The notes under the pieces are model-generated. The model saw only the letters and a program-made list of their open reading frames with translations. It did no database searches and was not told the origin of the DNA. Source: DASSTY01 sp035760645 (GTDB taxonomy: Bacteria; Gemmatimonadota; Gemmatimonadetes; Gemmatimonadales; GWC2-71-9). From it: DNA of 64,000 nt. The stretch lies in NCBI GenBank assembly GCA_035760645.1, contig DASTSO010000024.1, positions 62,001 to 126,000 on the forward strand, written 5' to 3'. Position numbers and translations under genes: made by a program. Positions 32,063 through 44,799 of the stretch are shown here, piece after piece. The number at the start of each line of letters is the position of its first letter. The first letter of the stretch is position 1.

Positions 32063-33229
32063 TCACGCGGCGCTCCCGGCGGCCGCCCCGACCGCCTGGT
32101 AGAACTCCCGTACCGCCGCGACGACGGCGTCCTGCCGCTCGGGCGTGAGCTCGGGGTAGATCGGCAGCGACAGCACCTCGGCCGTTGCCGCCTCGGTCAC
32201 CGGCAGCGCGCCGCGCGCGTAGCCCAGCGGCGCGAAGCAGGGCTGCAGGTGCAGCGGCGTCGGATAGTAGATCGCATGGCCGATTCCGCGCGCCCTGAGG
32301 TGCTCGGCCAGCGCGTCGCGGCGCCGGGCGCGAATCGTGTACTGGTGGAAGATGTGCTCGTTGGCGGGATCGGTGACCGGGGACAGCACCAGCCCCGCGT
32401 CGGCGAGGTCGGCGAAGGCCTCGGCGTAGCGTGCGGCCACCTGCCGACGGGCCACGTTCCAGGCCGCCAGGTGCGGCAGCTTGGCCAGCAGCACCGCGGC
32501 CTGGAGCGTGTCGAGGCGGCTGTTGAAGCCCACCTCCTCGTGGTGGTACTGCTTCGCCCCGCCGTGCAGGCGCAGCTTGCGGAGCCGCGCGGCGAGCGCG
32601 TCGTCCTGGGTCACCATCATTCCGCCGTCGCCCCAGGCGCCCAGGTTCTTGGAGGGGAAGAAGGAGAGCGTGCCCACCGTGCCCAGCTCGCCCGCCAGGC
32701 GCCAGGTCGGCCCCTCCGGCCCGTCCATCTTCCGTCGGGCACCGATCGCCTGGGCGCCGTCCTCGATCACGGCGAGCCCGTGGCGCTCGGCGAGCGGGAG
32801 GATCCGCTCCATCGCGGCCATCTGACCGTAGAGATGAACCACCACGATCGCGCGCGTGCGCGGGGTGATCGCCCGTTCGATGGCGGCGGGGTCGATGTTG
32901 AACGTGGCGGGATCGATGTCGGCGAACACCGGCGTGCCGCCGGCGTTGTGCACCGCGCCCGCGGTGGCGAAGAATGTAAAGGCCGGGCAGATCACCTCGT
33001 CGCCCGGCTGCAGGGAGAGCGTCTTGAGCGGGAGCAGGAGCGCGTCGGTCCCGCTCGCGCAGGCAATCCCGTGGCGCGTGTGGCAGAGCTCGGCGAGCGC
33101 CGTCTCGAGCGCGCCCACCTCGGGCCCCATGATGAAGCCCTGCCGTTCGACGACGCCCATCAGCGACGCCAGGACCTCGTCCTTGATCGACTGGTACTGC
33201 GCGACCAGATCCAGCAGCGGGACGTTCAC
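32063..33229 (-). CDS. wbpE: PLP-dependent 3-amino-sugar aminotransferase (WbpE/DegT family)
   Basis: The 388-residue DegT/DnrJ/EryC1 aminotransferase begins MNVPLLDLVAQYQSI. It has SGTDALLLPL for phosphate binding, VIEDGAQAIGA with the PLP Asp, and the Schiff-base lysine in SFFPSKNLGAWGDGG. WbpE transfers an amino group from glutamate to C3 of the keto sugar made by WbpB. The GTG at 33229 was chosen because GAGGAG lies 4 bases before it and the conserved N-terminus begins there. It has a promoter inside the end of wbpD and a leader with a perfect palindrome. Confidence 0.88.
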   Translation of the reverse strand: MNVPLLDLVAQYQSIKDEVLASLMGVVERQGFIMGPEVGALETALAELCHTRHGIACASGTDALLLPLKTLSLQPGDEVICPAFTFFATAGAVHNAGGTPVFADIDPATFNIDPAAIERAITPRTRAIVVVHLYGQMAAMERILPLAERHGLAVIEDGAQAIGARRKMDGPEGPTWRLAGELGTVGTLSFFPSKNLGAWGDGGMMVTQDDALAARLRKLRLHGGAKQYHHEEVGFNSRLDTLQAAVLLAKLPHLAAWNVARRQVAARYAEAFADLADAGLVLSPVTDPANEHIFHQYTIRARRRDALAEHLRARGIGHAIYYPTPLHLQPCFAPLGYARGALPVTEAATAEVLSLPIYPELTPERQDAVVAAVREFYQAVGAAAGSAA

Positions 33230-33260
33230 GGCTCCTCGCTTGCAGAGTGCGGTGCCGGCC

Positions 33261-33290
33261 GCGCGTGGCGCTCGCGCGAGCGCCACGCGC
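33261..33290. repeat. Perfect 30-bp palindrome in the wbpE leader
   Basis: The 15 bases at 33261-33275 are the exact reverse complement of 33276-33290, with no spacer. In RNA they would form a very stable hairpin about 22 bases before the wbpE ribosome site. As DNA they have the form of a dimeric operator. Confidence 0.85.
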
Positions 33291-33376
33291 CTCCCGGACA
33301 GGAAGCGCCCGCGCGGCGGCCGCCGGGGCCGGTCGCACGGGCGCGGGAACTCGCTAACCCCGTGACGGCGTGAATG

Positions 33377-37237
<3,861 letters not shown>

Positions 37238-37254
<17 letters not shown>

Positions 37255-38227
37255 CCACCAGCTCTTTCAGCGTCTCGTCCAGGGTGTACGTGGGCCGCCA
37301 GCCGGTCGCCCGGCGTAGCTTCGTGGCGTCGCCCACGAGATATGAGATGTCGCCCGCGCGCCGGAGCGCCGGGTCGGTGGCCGGATCGGCATCCACGCCG
37401 ACGAGCCGGGCCAGCCTCGCGAAGACGTCGGCGAGCGTGACCCCCTCGCCCCGCGCGACGTTGAAGGTCTCCCCCGTCCCCGCGCCGCCGCCGATCCCGA
37501 GCTCGAGGAGGGCGAGGTAGGCGGCCGCCACGTCCCGCACGTCGAGGATGTCGCGCACCGGGCTCAGATCCCCGGTCGGCACCGCGCGCGCGCCGCTGCG
37601 CCGCGCCTCGGCCAGCCGCCGCGCGAACGCCGGGATGGCGTAGAGCGGGGTCTGCCCCGGCCCGGTGTGCGCGAACGGGCGCGCGACGACGAGACGGAGC
37701 CCGGTCCGCCGCGCCACCTCGCGCGCCGCGATCTCGGCGCCGAGCTTGCTCGCGGCGTACGGCGAGGGCGGCTCGACCGGATCGGTCTCGACGAAGGGCC
37801 GTCGCGCCGCGCCATCGGCGACCCCGGCCGCCGCGCCGTACACCTCGCCCGAGGAGACGAGCAGGAGGAGCGGTGCCGCCGGCTGCGCGGCCAGCGCCTC
37901 GGCGAGGCGCGCGGTGCCGGCGGCGTTCACCGACCAGGCGAGGCCGGGGGCCCGGCGCGCCTCCCTGCCGCTGGCGAGCGCGGCGAGATGCACCACCGCG
38001 TCGACCGGCTCGGCGGCGAGCGCCTCGACCGAGGCGTCCTGCTCGAGATCCAGCTCACGCCACCGGACGCGCGCGTCCGCCTCCGCGGCGAGTGCCGGCA
38101 GCGGCGCGCCCGCCCGGCGCGTGCCGACGACCGCGTGGTCCGCGGCGAGCAGCCGGGGGATCAGGTGGCCGCCGACGAACCCGTCGGCGCCGGTGACGAG
38201 GACGCGCAGCCGCGGTTCCTCAGGCAA
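37238..38227 (-). CDS. rmd: GDP-6-deoxy-4-keto-D-mannose reductase (Rmd-like SDR)
   Basis: The 329-residue extended SDR has TGADGFVGGHL at 12-22, catalytic SPYAASKLGAEI, and RPFAHTGPGQ, a segment typical of Rmd reductases. It would reduce the Gmd product to GDP-D-rhamnose; the next gene upstream is gmd. It starts with a rare TTG at 38227, 9 bases past the gmd stop, preceded by GTGAGG. Its stop is read through by the overlapping start of carB. A 4-reductase giving another 6-deoxyhexose is possible. Confidence 0.82.
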
Positions 38228-38236
38228 CGCCGCGCC

Positions 38237-39205
<969 letters not shown>

Positions 39206-39224
39206 GGCGCGGCGCCCGCTGCGG

Positions 39225-39253
39225 TTGTGTCATGAGGCTCGGACGGTTAAGTT
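39225..39253 (+). promoter_or_regulatory. Promoter of rpmB
   Basis: TTGTGT (39225-39230), a 17-base spacer and TAAGTT (39248-39253). The leader is about 73 bases and contains a small hairpin CCTGG/CCAGG. The gmd promoter on the other strand was not identified in this 127-base gap. Confidence 0.6.
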
Positions 39254-39332
39254 TGGCGGTTTCCTGGGATTCACCAGGCTCGGCGTCGCCGCAGCGACTG
39301 AATTCGAACCGTTCAACAGTCAGGACCAACCG

Positions 39333-39524
39333 ATGGCACGGATCTGCACCGTGTGCGCCAAGGGCCCCACGACGGGCAACAACGTCAGCCACGCCAACAA
39401 CCGCACCAAGCGGCGCTGGTACCCCAATCTGCAGACCGTGCGCGTCCTGGTGGACGGGCAGCCGAAGCGGGTGAAGGTCTGCACGCAGTGCCTCAAGAGT
39501 AACCGGGTGACCAAGGCCAGCTGA
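39333..39524 (+). CDS. rpmB: Ribosomal protein bL28
   Basis: The 63-residue protein begins MARICTVCAKGPTTGNNVSH and has two zinc-ribbon pairs, Cys5/Cys8 and Cys50/Cys53, so it is the zinc-binding (C+) form. It is a large-subunit protein near the E site. The ATG at 39333 has AGGA 8 bases upstream and begins the conserved N-terminus. It is a single gene on the plus strand between its promoter and a strong hairpin. Confidence 0.95.
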   Translation: MARICTVCAKGPTTGNNVSHANNRTKRRWYPNLQTVRVLVDGQPKRVKVCTQCLKSNRVTKAS

Positions 39525-39546
39525 GCCCCGGCTCCCGCGTGCTCGC

Positions 39547-39578
39547 CGGGCCCGCACGACCTCCGTCGTGCGGGCCCG
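39547..39578 (+). terminator. Terminator of rpmB
   Basis: A perfect 14-bp stem (39547-39560 against 39565-39578) has a CTCC loop and is followed by CGCCGTTTCGG. It lies 22 bases past the rpmB stop. Confidence 0.75.
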
Positions 39579-39603
39579 CGCCGTTTCGGGGTGCGAGGGC
39601 CAG

Positions 39604-39629
39604 AAAAAAGGGGACCCGAAGGTCCCCTT
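39604..39629 (-). terminator. Intrinsic terminator of the rpmJ-rplQ operon
   Basis: On the minus strand, AAGGGGACC, a TTCG tetraloop and GGTCCCCTT run into TTTTTT (39609-39604). This is a textbook Rho-independent terminator, 36 bases past rplQ. Confidence 0.92.
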
Positions 39630-39664
39630 CCCGTCCTTCCCACCACGGAGCGCTGGAGCGCCGG

Positions 39665-40021
39665 TCACTCGGCGAGCAGCTCGATGCGGGCGACGTCGGC
39701 CCCGTCGCCGGGCCGGTGGCCGAGCTTGAGGATCCGGGTGTAGCCGCCGGGGCGCGCGGCGAAGCGCGGCCCGATCTCGGCGAAGAGGCGGCCGAGGACC
39801 TCGCGGTCCTTGATCTTGCGCTCGACGAGCCGGCGGGCGTGCAGATCGCCCCGGCGCGCGAGGGTGATCAGCTTCTCGGCGAACGGCCGCAGCTCCTTGG
39901 CCTTGGCCTCGGTCGTCACGATCTGGCCGTGGGCGAAGAGGCTGGTGGCCATGTTGTTCAGCAGGGCCCGCTTGTGGCTCGAGGTCCGGCTCAGCTGCCG
40001 ACCCTTGGCACGATGACGCAT
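39665..40021 (-). CDS. rplQ: Ribosomal protein bL17
   Basis: The 118-residue large-subunit protein begins MRHRAKGRQLSRTSSHKRAL and has NMATSLFAHGQIVTTEAKAKE and the C-terminal GPRFAARPGGYTRILKLGHR. It is the last gene of the alpha operon. Its ATG overlaps the rpoA TAA (TAATG). The extended acidic tail (GDGADVARIELLAE) is usual for the family. Confidence 0.97.
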   Translation of the reverse strand: MRHRAKGRQLSRTSSHKRALLNNMATSLFAHGQIVTTEAKAKELRPFAEKLITLARRGDLHARRLVERKIKDREVLGRLFAEIGPRFAARPGGYTRILKLGHRPGDGADVARIELLAE

Positions 40022-41076
40022 TACGCTTCGTCTCCCCCAGCGGTCGGCTGGGCCATGGGCGGCGTCCCGGCGTCAAGCACGCGCAGGTCGCCGTCGACTT
40101 CGTCGAACTTCATTCCGAAATTCAGGCCTTCCCGCTGCAGCAGGTCGGCGATCTCGTTCAGGGCCTTCTCGCCCACGTTCTTGACCTTGAGCAGGTCGTC
40201 CTCGCTGAACTCGACCAGGTCGCGCAGGGTGCGGATGTTCGAGTTCTTGAGCGAGTTGAGCGAGCGCACCGAGAGCCCGAGATCGTCGATCGGGCGGGCG
40301 AGCCGCTGGCCGAGGTTGCCGCCGAGGGCCGCACCGGCGGCGCCGGCGCCCTCGCGCCCGGCGGGCACCTTGCCGAAGTCGGCGAAGAAGCGGAAGTGCT
40401 CCCGCGCGAGCTCGGCGGCGTAGGCGACGGCGTCCTCGGGCGTGATGGTCCCGTTGGTCTCGACCGTGACCGTCAGGCGGTCGTAGTCGGTACGCTGGCC
40501 CACGCGGGTCTCGGCGACGGTGAAGTTGGCGCGCCGGACCGGGTTGTAGATCGCGTCGATGCGCACGAGGTCGATCGGCATGCTGCGATCGGCCGGATGC
40601 AGCTCGGCCTCGACGTAGCCGCGGCCCTTATTGACGTGCAGCTCCATCGTCACGTCCCGGTCGTCCTGCAGCGTGAAGAGCAGGTGATCGGGGTTGATGA
40701 CGCGCACGGAGCCGTGCTCCTGGATGTCGCGCGCGTAGACCGGGCCCGCCCCCTCGCGGCGGATGTGCAGCACCGCCTCGTCCACGTCGTCGGCGAGCAC
40801 CAGCGTCAGCTGCTTGAGGCGCTGGATGATCTGGTGCACGTCCTCGAGGACGCCCTGCACCGTCTGGTGCTCGTGCACGACGCCGTCGAGGCGGAACGCC
40901 CAGACCGCGCTGCCGCGCAGGGAGCTGAGCAGGAGCCGCCGCAGCGAGTTGCCGAGCGTGTAGCCGAAGCCCCGCTCGAGCGGCTGCAGGCGGAACTCCG
41001 CCGCGTTGGGATTGTCCTCCCGCTTCGTCATCTCGACGAGCTGGGGACGGACGAGACCGGTCAGATCGATTGCCAT
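40021..41076 (-). CDS. rpoA: RNA polymerase subunit alpha
   Basis: The 351-residue protein has an N-terminal dimerisation/assembly domain (1-235, with FGYTLGNSLRRLLLSSL) and a flexible Ala/Gly linker. Its C-terminal domain (about 265-325) has RPIDDLGLSVRSLNSLKNSNI, with the helix-hairpin-helix that contacts UP elements and activators. Length is slightly above the E. coli protein because of a C-terminal tail. It lies between rpsD and rplQ in standard order. Confidence 0.98.
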   Translation of the reverse strand: MAIDLTGLVRPQLVEMTKREDNPNAAEFRLQPLERGFGYTLGNSLRRLLLSSLRGSAVWAFRLDGVVHEHQTVQGVLEDVHQIIQRLKQLTLVLADDVDEAVLHIRREGAGPVYARDIQEHGSVRVINPDHLLFTLQDDRDVTMELHVNKGRGYVEAELHPADRSMPIDLVRIDAIYNPVRRANFTVAETRVGQRTDYDRLTVTVETNGTITPEDAVAYAAELAREHFRFFADFGKVPAGREGAGAAGAALGGNLGQRLARPIDDLGLSVRSLNSLKNSNIRTLRDLVEFSEDDLLKVKNVGEKALNEIADLLQREGLNFGMKFDEVDGDLRVLDAGTPPMAQPTAGGDEA

Positions 41077-41103
41077 GTACGCTCCCTCTCCCGCTCCACT
41101 CGC

Positions 41104-41742
<639 letters not shown>

Positions 41743-41745
41743 GAC

Positions 41746-42144
41746 TCAGACCCGCCGCTTCTTCGGGGGACGGCACCCGTTGTGAGGAATCGGCGTGACG
41801 TCGCGGATCGACACCACCCGCAGCCCGACCGAGGCCAGCGCCTGGATCGCGCTCTCCCGGCCGCTGCCGGGCCCCTGGACGCGCACGTGCACGCGCCGGA
41901 CGCCGAGGTTCATCGCCTCGCGCCCGCAGTTCTCCGCGGCCACGGTGGCGGCAAAGGGCGTCGACTTCTTCGAGCCCTTGAAGCCCGCCTTGCCCGCGGT
42001 GCCCCAGGTGAGCGCGTTGCCGCGCATGTCGGTGATCGTGATGAGCACGTTGTTGAACGTCGCCGAGATGTGGGCCATGCCCTCGCTCTCGACCACCTTC
42101 TTCGACCGCTTGCCGGTCGGCTTCGCCGCAGTAGGAGTCGTCAT
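41746..42144 (-). CDS. rpsK: Ribosomal protein uS11
   Basis: The 132-residue small-subunit platform protein contains HISATFNNVLITITDMRGNAL, TPFAATVAAENCGREAM and the C-terminal DVTPIPHNGCRPPKKRRV. Length and motifs are standard. It is 3 bases after rpsM and 3 before rpsD. Confidence 0.97.
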   Translation of the reverse strand: MTTPTAAKPTGKRSKKVVESEGMAHISATFNNVLITITDMRGNALTWGTAGKAGFKGSKKSTPFAATVAAENCGREAMNLGVRRVHVRVQGPGSGRESAIQALASVGLRVVSIRDVTPIPHNGCRPPKKRRV

Positions 42145-42147
42145 AGG

Positions 42148-42528
42148 TTACTTCTTCGTCGCCTTCTTCTTGCCCGCGATGGCCCGGCGCGGCCCCTTCT
42201 TCGTCCGCGCGTTCGTGTGCGTGCGCTGCCCCCGCACCGGGAGACCCCGCCGGTGGCGGATCCCGCGGTAGCTGCCGATGTCCATCAGCCGCTTGATGTT
42301 CATCGCCACTTCGGTGCGCAGCGCCCCCTCGACCTTCACCTGCCGCTCGATGATCTGCCGCAGCCGCGCGACTTCCGCGTCGGAGAGATCCCGCACGCGC
42401 GTGTCGGGGTTCACGCCGGTCTCCTCGAGGAGCCGGGTGCTGGTCGGACGGCCGATGCCGTAGATGTAGGTCAGGGCGATCTCGACGCGCTTGTCGCGCG
42501 GAAGATCGACGCCAGCGATACGCGCCAT
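42148..42528 (-). CDS. rpsM: Ribosomal protein uS13
   Basis: The 126-residue small-subunit head protein begins MARIAGVDLPRDKRVEIALTY and has GIGRPTSTRLLEE and GSYRGIRHRRGLPVRGQRT, ending in a Lys-rich tail that reaches the P-site tRNA. Its ATG is 2 bases past the rpmJ stop. Confidence 0.97.
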   Translation of the reverse strand: MARIAGVDLPRDKRVEIALTYIYGIGRPTSTRLLEETGVNPDTRVRDLSDAEVARLRQIIERQVKVEGALRTEVAMNIKRLMDIGSYRGIRHRRGLPVRGQRTHTNARTKKGPRRAIAGKKKATKK

Positions 42529-42530
42529 GG

Positions 42531-42647
42531 TTAGCCTTGCCGCTGCTTGTGCTTGGGGTTCCGCTTGCAGATGATCCGCGTGACGCCCTGCCGCTTGACG
42601 ACCTTGCAGTGCTCGCAGATCGGCTTCACACTCGAACGAACCTTCAC
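42531..42647 (-). CDS. rpmJ: Ribosomal protein bL36
   Basis: The 38-residue protein reads MKVRSSVKPICEHCKVVKR and ends KRNPKHKQRQG, with zinc ligands Cys11, Cys14, Cys27 and His33 (C+ form). The start is a GTG at 42647 with GAGGAG 7 bases upstream. It is the first gene of the rpmJ-rpsM-rpsK-rpsD-rpoA-rplQ operon. infA, often just upstream in other bacteria, is not here. Confidence 0.95.
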   Translation of the reverse strand: MKVRSSVKPICEHCKVVKRQGVTRIICKRNPKHKQRQG

Positions 42648-42687
42648 CGTGGACTCCTCGAGAACCAGGGTTTTGGACTAGCTTTCC

Positions 42688-42716
42688 AATATAGACCGCG
42701 CCTCGAAGGCACGCAA
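42688..42716 (-). promoter_or_regulatory. Promoter of the rpmJ-rplQ ribosomal operon
   Basis: On the minus strand, TTGCGT (42716-42711), a 17-base spacer and TATATT (42693-42688). The leader is about 35 bases and ends in a strong GAGGAG ribosome site. Confidence 0.75.
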
Positions 42717-42732
42717 GTCCAAGACGATCGCG

Positions 42733-43221
42733 CTATTCCACGACCCGCAGCTCCGCCAGCCGCCACTCCCCCGCCCCATCCCGCCGGTAGCCCAGCAGCA
42801 GGCTCTGGCTGCGCACCTCCTGGGTGCCCGCCACCCGGAAGCGCCGGCTCAGCTCGACGTAGCCGCGGTCGGGCGAGACCTCGCGCGCCGCGGCCAACTG
42901 CAGCCCGACCTCGGAGGCCGGGGCGAGATAGTCGCCGAGGAGGGCCGCGGCCTGCGCCTGGCCGAGCGGCGCGGCCGGCTCCGCGCCGGGGAGCTGGACC
43001 AGCACCCGGCCGCTCGAAGCCACCGCGGCGGCCGCATCGTGGCGCTCCCACGCGGCCCGCACCCGCTCGGCCGCAGCGGTGAGCGCCGCGGCGGCGGCCA
43101 CGGCCGCGGGCCCCGTCGCGCTCGGCAGGGAGTCGGCGCGCTGAGCCCGGACGGCCCCCGGTCTGGCGGCCGCGACGAGCAGACAGGCGAACGCCGCGAG
43201 CCCGACCCGCCCGGCCCTCAC
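42733..43221 (-). CDS. Secreted NTF2/SnoaL-like protein, function unknown
   Basis: The 162-residue protein has an N-terminal signal peptide (VRAGRVGLAAFACLLVAAA, cleaved near AVRA-Q). A single alpha+beta domain (about 45-160) follows, with ERVRAAWERHDAAAAVASSG and C-terminal strands GYRRDGAGEWRLAELRVVE. This helix-then-curved-sheet pattern resembles NTF2-like domains. No catalytic residue can be assigned. The GTG at 43221 overlaps the pyrF stop (GTGA), so it is the last gene of the smpB-to-pyrF operon. Confidence 0.65.
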   Translation of the reverse strand: MRAGRVGLAAFACLLVAAARPGAVRAQRADSLPSATGPAAVAAAAALTAAAERVRAAWERHDAAAAVASSGRVLVQLPGAEPAAPLGQAQAAALLGDYLAPASEVGLQLAAAREVSPDRGYVELSRRFRVAGTQEVRSQSLLLGYRRDGAGEWRLAELRVVE

Positions 43222-43898
43222 CCGGCCGCCTCCTGGAGCGCGCGGAACGCCGCCGCCGGATCCGCGGCGGCGAGCACCGGCCGCCCGACGACGAGGTGGG
43301 TCGCCCCCGCCGCCGCGGCCTCGGCCGGACCGGCGGTCCGGACCTGGTCGCCGGCCGCATCGCCCGGGCGACGGATTCCCGGCACCACGATCCAGCGCCC
43401 CGGGCCGATGCGCCCCCGCACCGCGGCGGTCTCCCGCGGCGAGCAGACCACCCCGCGCAGCCCGCACGCGACCGCTCGCCCCGCCTGGCGCTCCACCTCC
43501 GCCAGCAGGTCCACCTCCGACCGGCCCACCGCCGCACCGTAGCTCGCCGGATCGTGCGAGGTGAGCACGGTGACGCCCACCAGGCCCAACTCGTCGCCCG
43601 CGGCGCGCGCGGCGGCCTCGAGCATGACGGGTCCGCCGAGGCAGTGGACCGTGGCCATCCGCACCCCCTGGGCCCGCGCCTGCTCGACGGCGCCCGCCAC
43701 GGTGTTCGGGATGTCGTGCCACTTGAGGTCGAGGAAGACCTCGAGCCCGCGCGCGACGAGCTCGCGCACGAGCGCCGGCCCCTCGCGCGTCATCAGGATC
43801 GAGCCGACCTTCACCCAGCGCAGGCCGGGGAGCCGGTCCACCAGCGCGAGCGCCTCCGCGCCACTCGGCAGGTCCAGCGCGACGATCACCTCCGCCAT
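43218..43898 (-). CDS. pyrF: Orotidine-5'-phosphate decarboxylase
   Basis: The 226-residue TIM-barrel enzyme has the catalytic DLKWHDIPNTV (Asp-x-Lys-x2-Asp) and the phosphate loop VVPGIRRPGD. It decarboxylates OMP to UMP, the last step of de novo pyrimidine synthesis. The ATG at 43898 was chosen over 43928 because MAEVIVALD is the standard N-terminus and pyrD ends at 43903, leaving a 4-base gap. Confidence 0.95.
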   Translation of the reverse strand: MAEVIVALDLPSGAEALALVDRLPGLRWVKVGSILMTREGPALVRELVARGLEVFLDLKWHDIPNTVAGAVEQARAQGVRMATVHCLGGPVMLEAAARAAGDELGLVGVTVLTSHDPASYGAAVGRSEVDLLAEVERQAGRAVACGLRGVVCSPRETAAVRGRIGPGRWIVVPGIRRPGDAAGDQVRTAGPAEAAAAGATHLVVGRPVLAAADPAAAFRALQEAAG

Positions 43899-43902
43899 CG
43901 AT

Positions 43903-44799
43903 TCAGGCGCCTCCCGCGCCGGGCGCATCGCGTTCGAGGTCCCGCACCACCCGCTCGGGCAGCCGCGGATCGGCGAGCCCCGCCGTGCCGATCGCCACGA
44001 GCGTCGCGCCGACGCGCAGGTACTGCCGCGCGTCCTCCGCGCTCCGGATCCCGCCCACGCCGATCACCGGCATCCCGCCGGTGCGCTCCACCACGCGCGC
44101 CGCGGCGAGCACGCCGACGGGCAGGAGCACGGGCCCGCTCACCCCGCCGTTGCCGTTTCCGACCCGCGGGTGGCGGCCGTCGTGGCCGAAGAGGAACCCG
44201 GGGAGGGTGTTGACGACCGAGATCCCGTCCGCCCCCGCGTCGCGCGCGGCGACGGCGGTGCCGGCGATGTCGGGCAGCGCGGGCGAGAGCTTGACGACGA
44301 GGGCGCGGCGGGTGACCGCGCGGCACTCGGCGACGATGCGCTGCACACTGGCGCAGTCGGCGCCGAACTCGATCCCGCCGGCGTGGGTGTTGGGACAGGA
44401 GAGGTTGAGCTCGTAGCCCACGAGCCCGTCGAGATCGTCGAGCCCGGCGACGACCCGGGCGTATTCCTCCGCCCGGAAGCCGACGACGTTGACCAGGATG
44501 CGCGCCCGCGTGAGGCGCCGCGCGAGCCACGGCAGCTCGTCGGCGTGCACCCGGGCGAGTCCGGGGTTGGCGAGGCCCACCGAATTGAGCATGCCGCCGG
44601 CGAACTCCGCCACCCGGGGCGGCCGGTTGCCATGGCGCGGCTCGATCGACACGGCCTTCGTGACGAGCCCGCCGAGGCGCTCGAGGTCCATCACCCCCTC
44701 GAGCTCGCGCCCGAAGCCGGCGGTGCCGGCGGCGAGGAGGACCGGGTTCTGGAAGCGGTGTCCGAAGACCTCGCGCGCGAGTCCCGCGGTCGGCGCCAC
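43903..44799 (-). CDS. pyrD: Dihydroorotate dehydrogenase, class 1B catalytic subunit
   Basis: The 298-residue FMN TIM barrel has the catalytic base Cys135 in NLSCPNTHAGG, diagnostic of class 1 enzymes, and FMN phosphate motifs GVGGIRSAEDARQYL. Class 1B enzymes normally pair with an FeS/FAD subunit (PyrK), which is not adjacent, so the electron acceptor is unclear. The GTG start at 44799 shares one base with the preceding stop (TAGTG). It precedes pyrF in a pyrimidine pair inside an envelope operon. Confidence 0.94.
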   Translation of the reverse strand: MAPTAGLAREVFGHRFQNPVLLAAGTAGFGRELEGVMDLERLGGLVTKAVSIEPRHGNRPPRVAEFAGGMLNSVGLANPGLARVHADELPWLARRLTRARILVNVVGFRAEEYARVVAGLDDLDGLVGYELNLSCPNTHAGGIEFGADCASVQRIVAECRAVTRRALVVKLSPALPDIAGTAVAARDAGADGISVVNTLPGFLFGHDGRHPRVGNGNGGVSGPVLLPVGVLAAARVVERTGGMPVIGVGGIRSAEDARQYLRVGATLVAIGTAGLADPRLPERVVRDLERDAPGAGGA

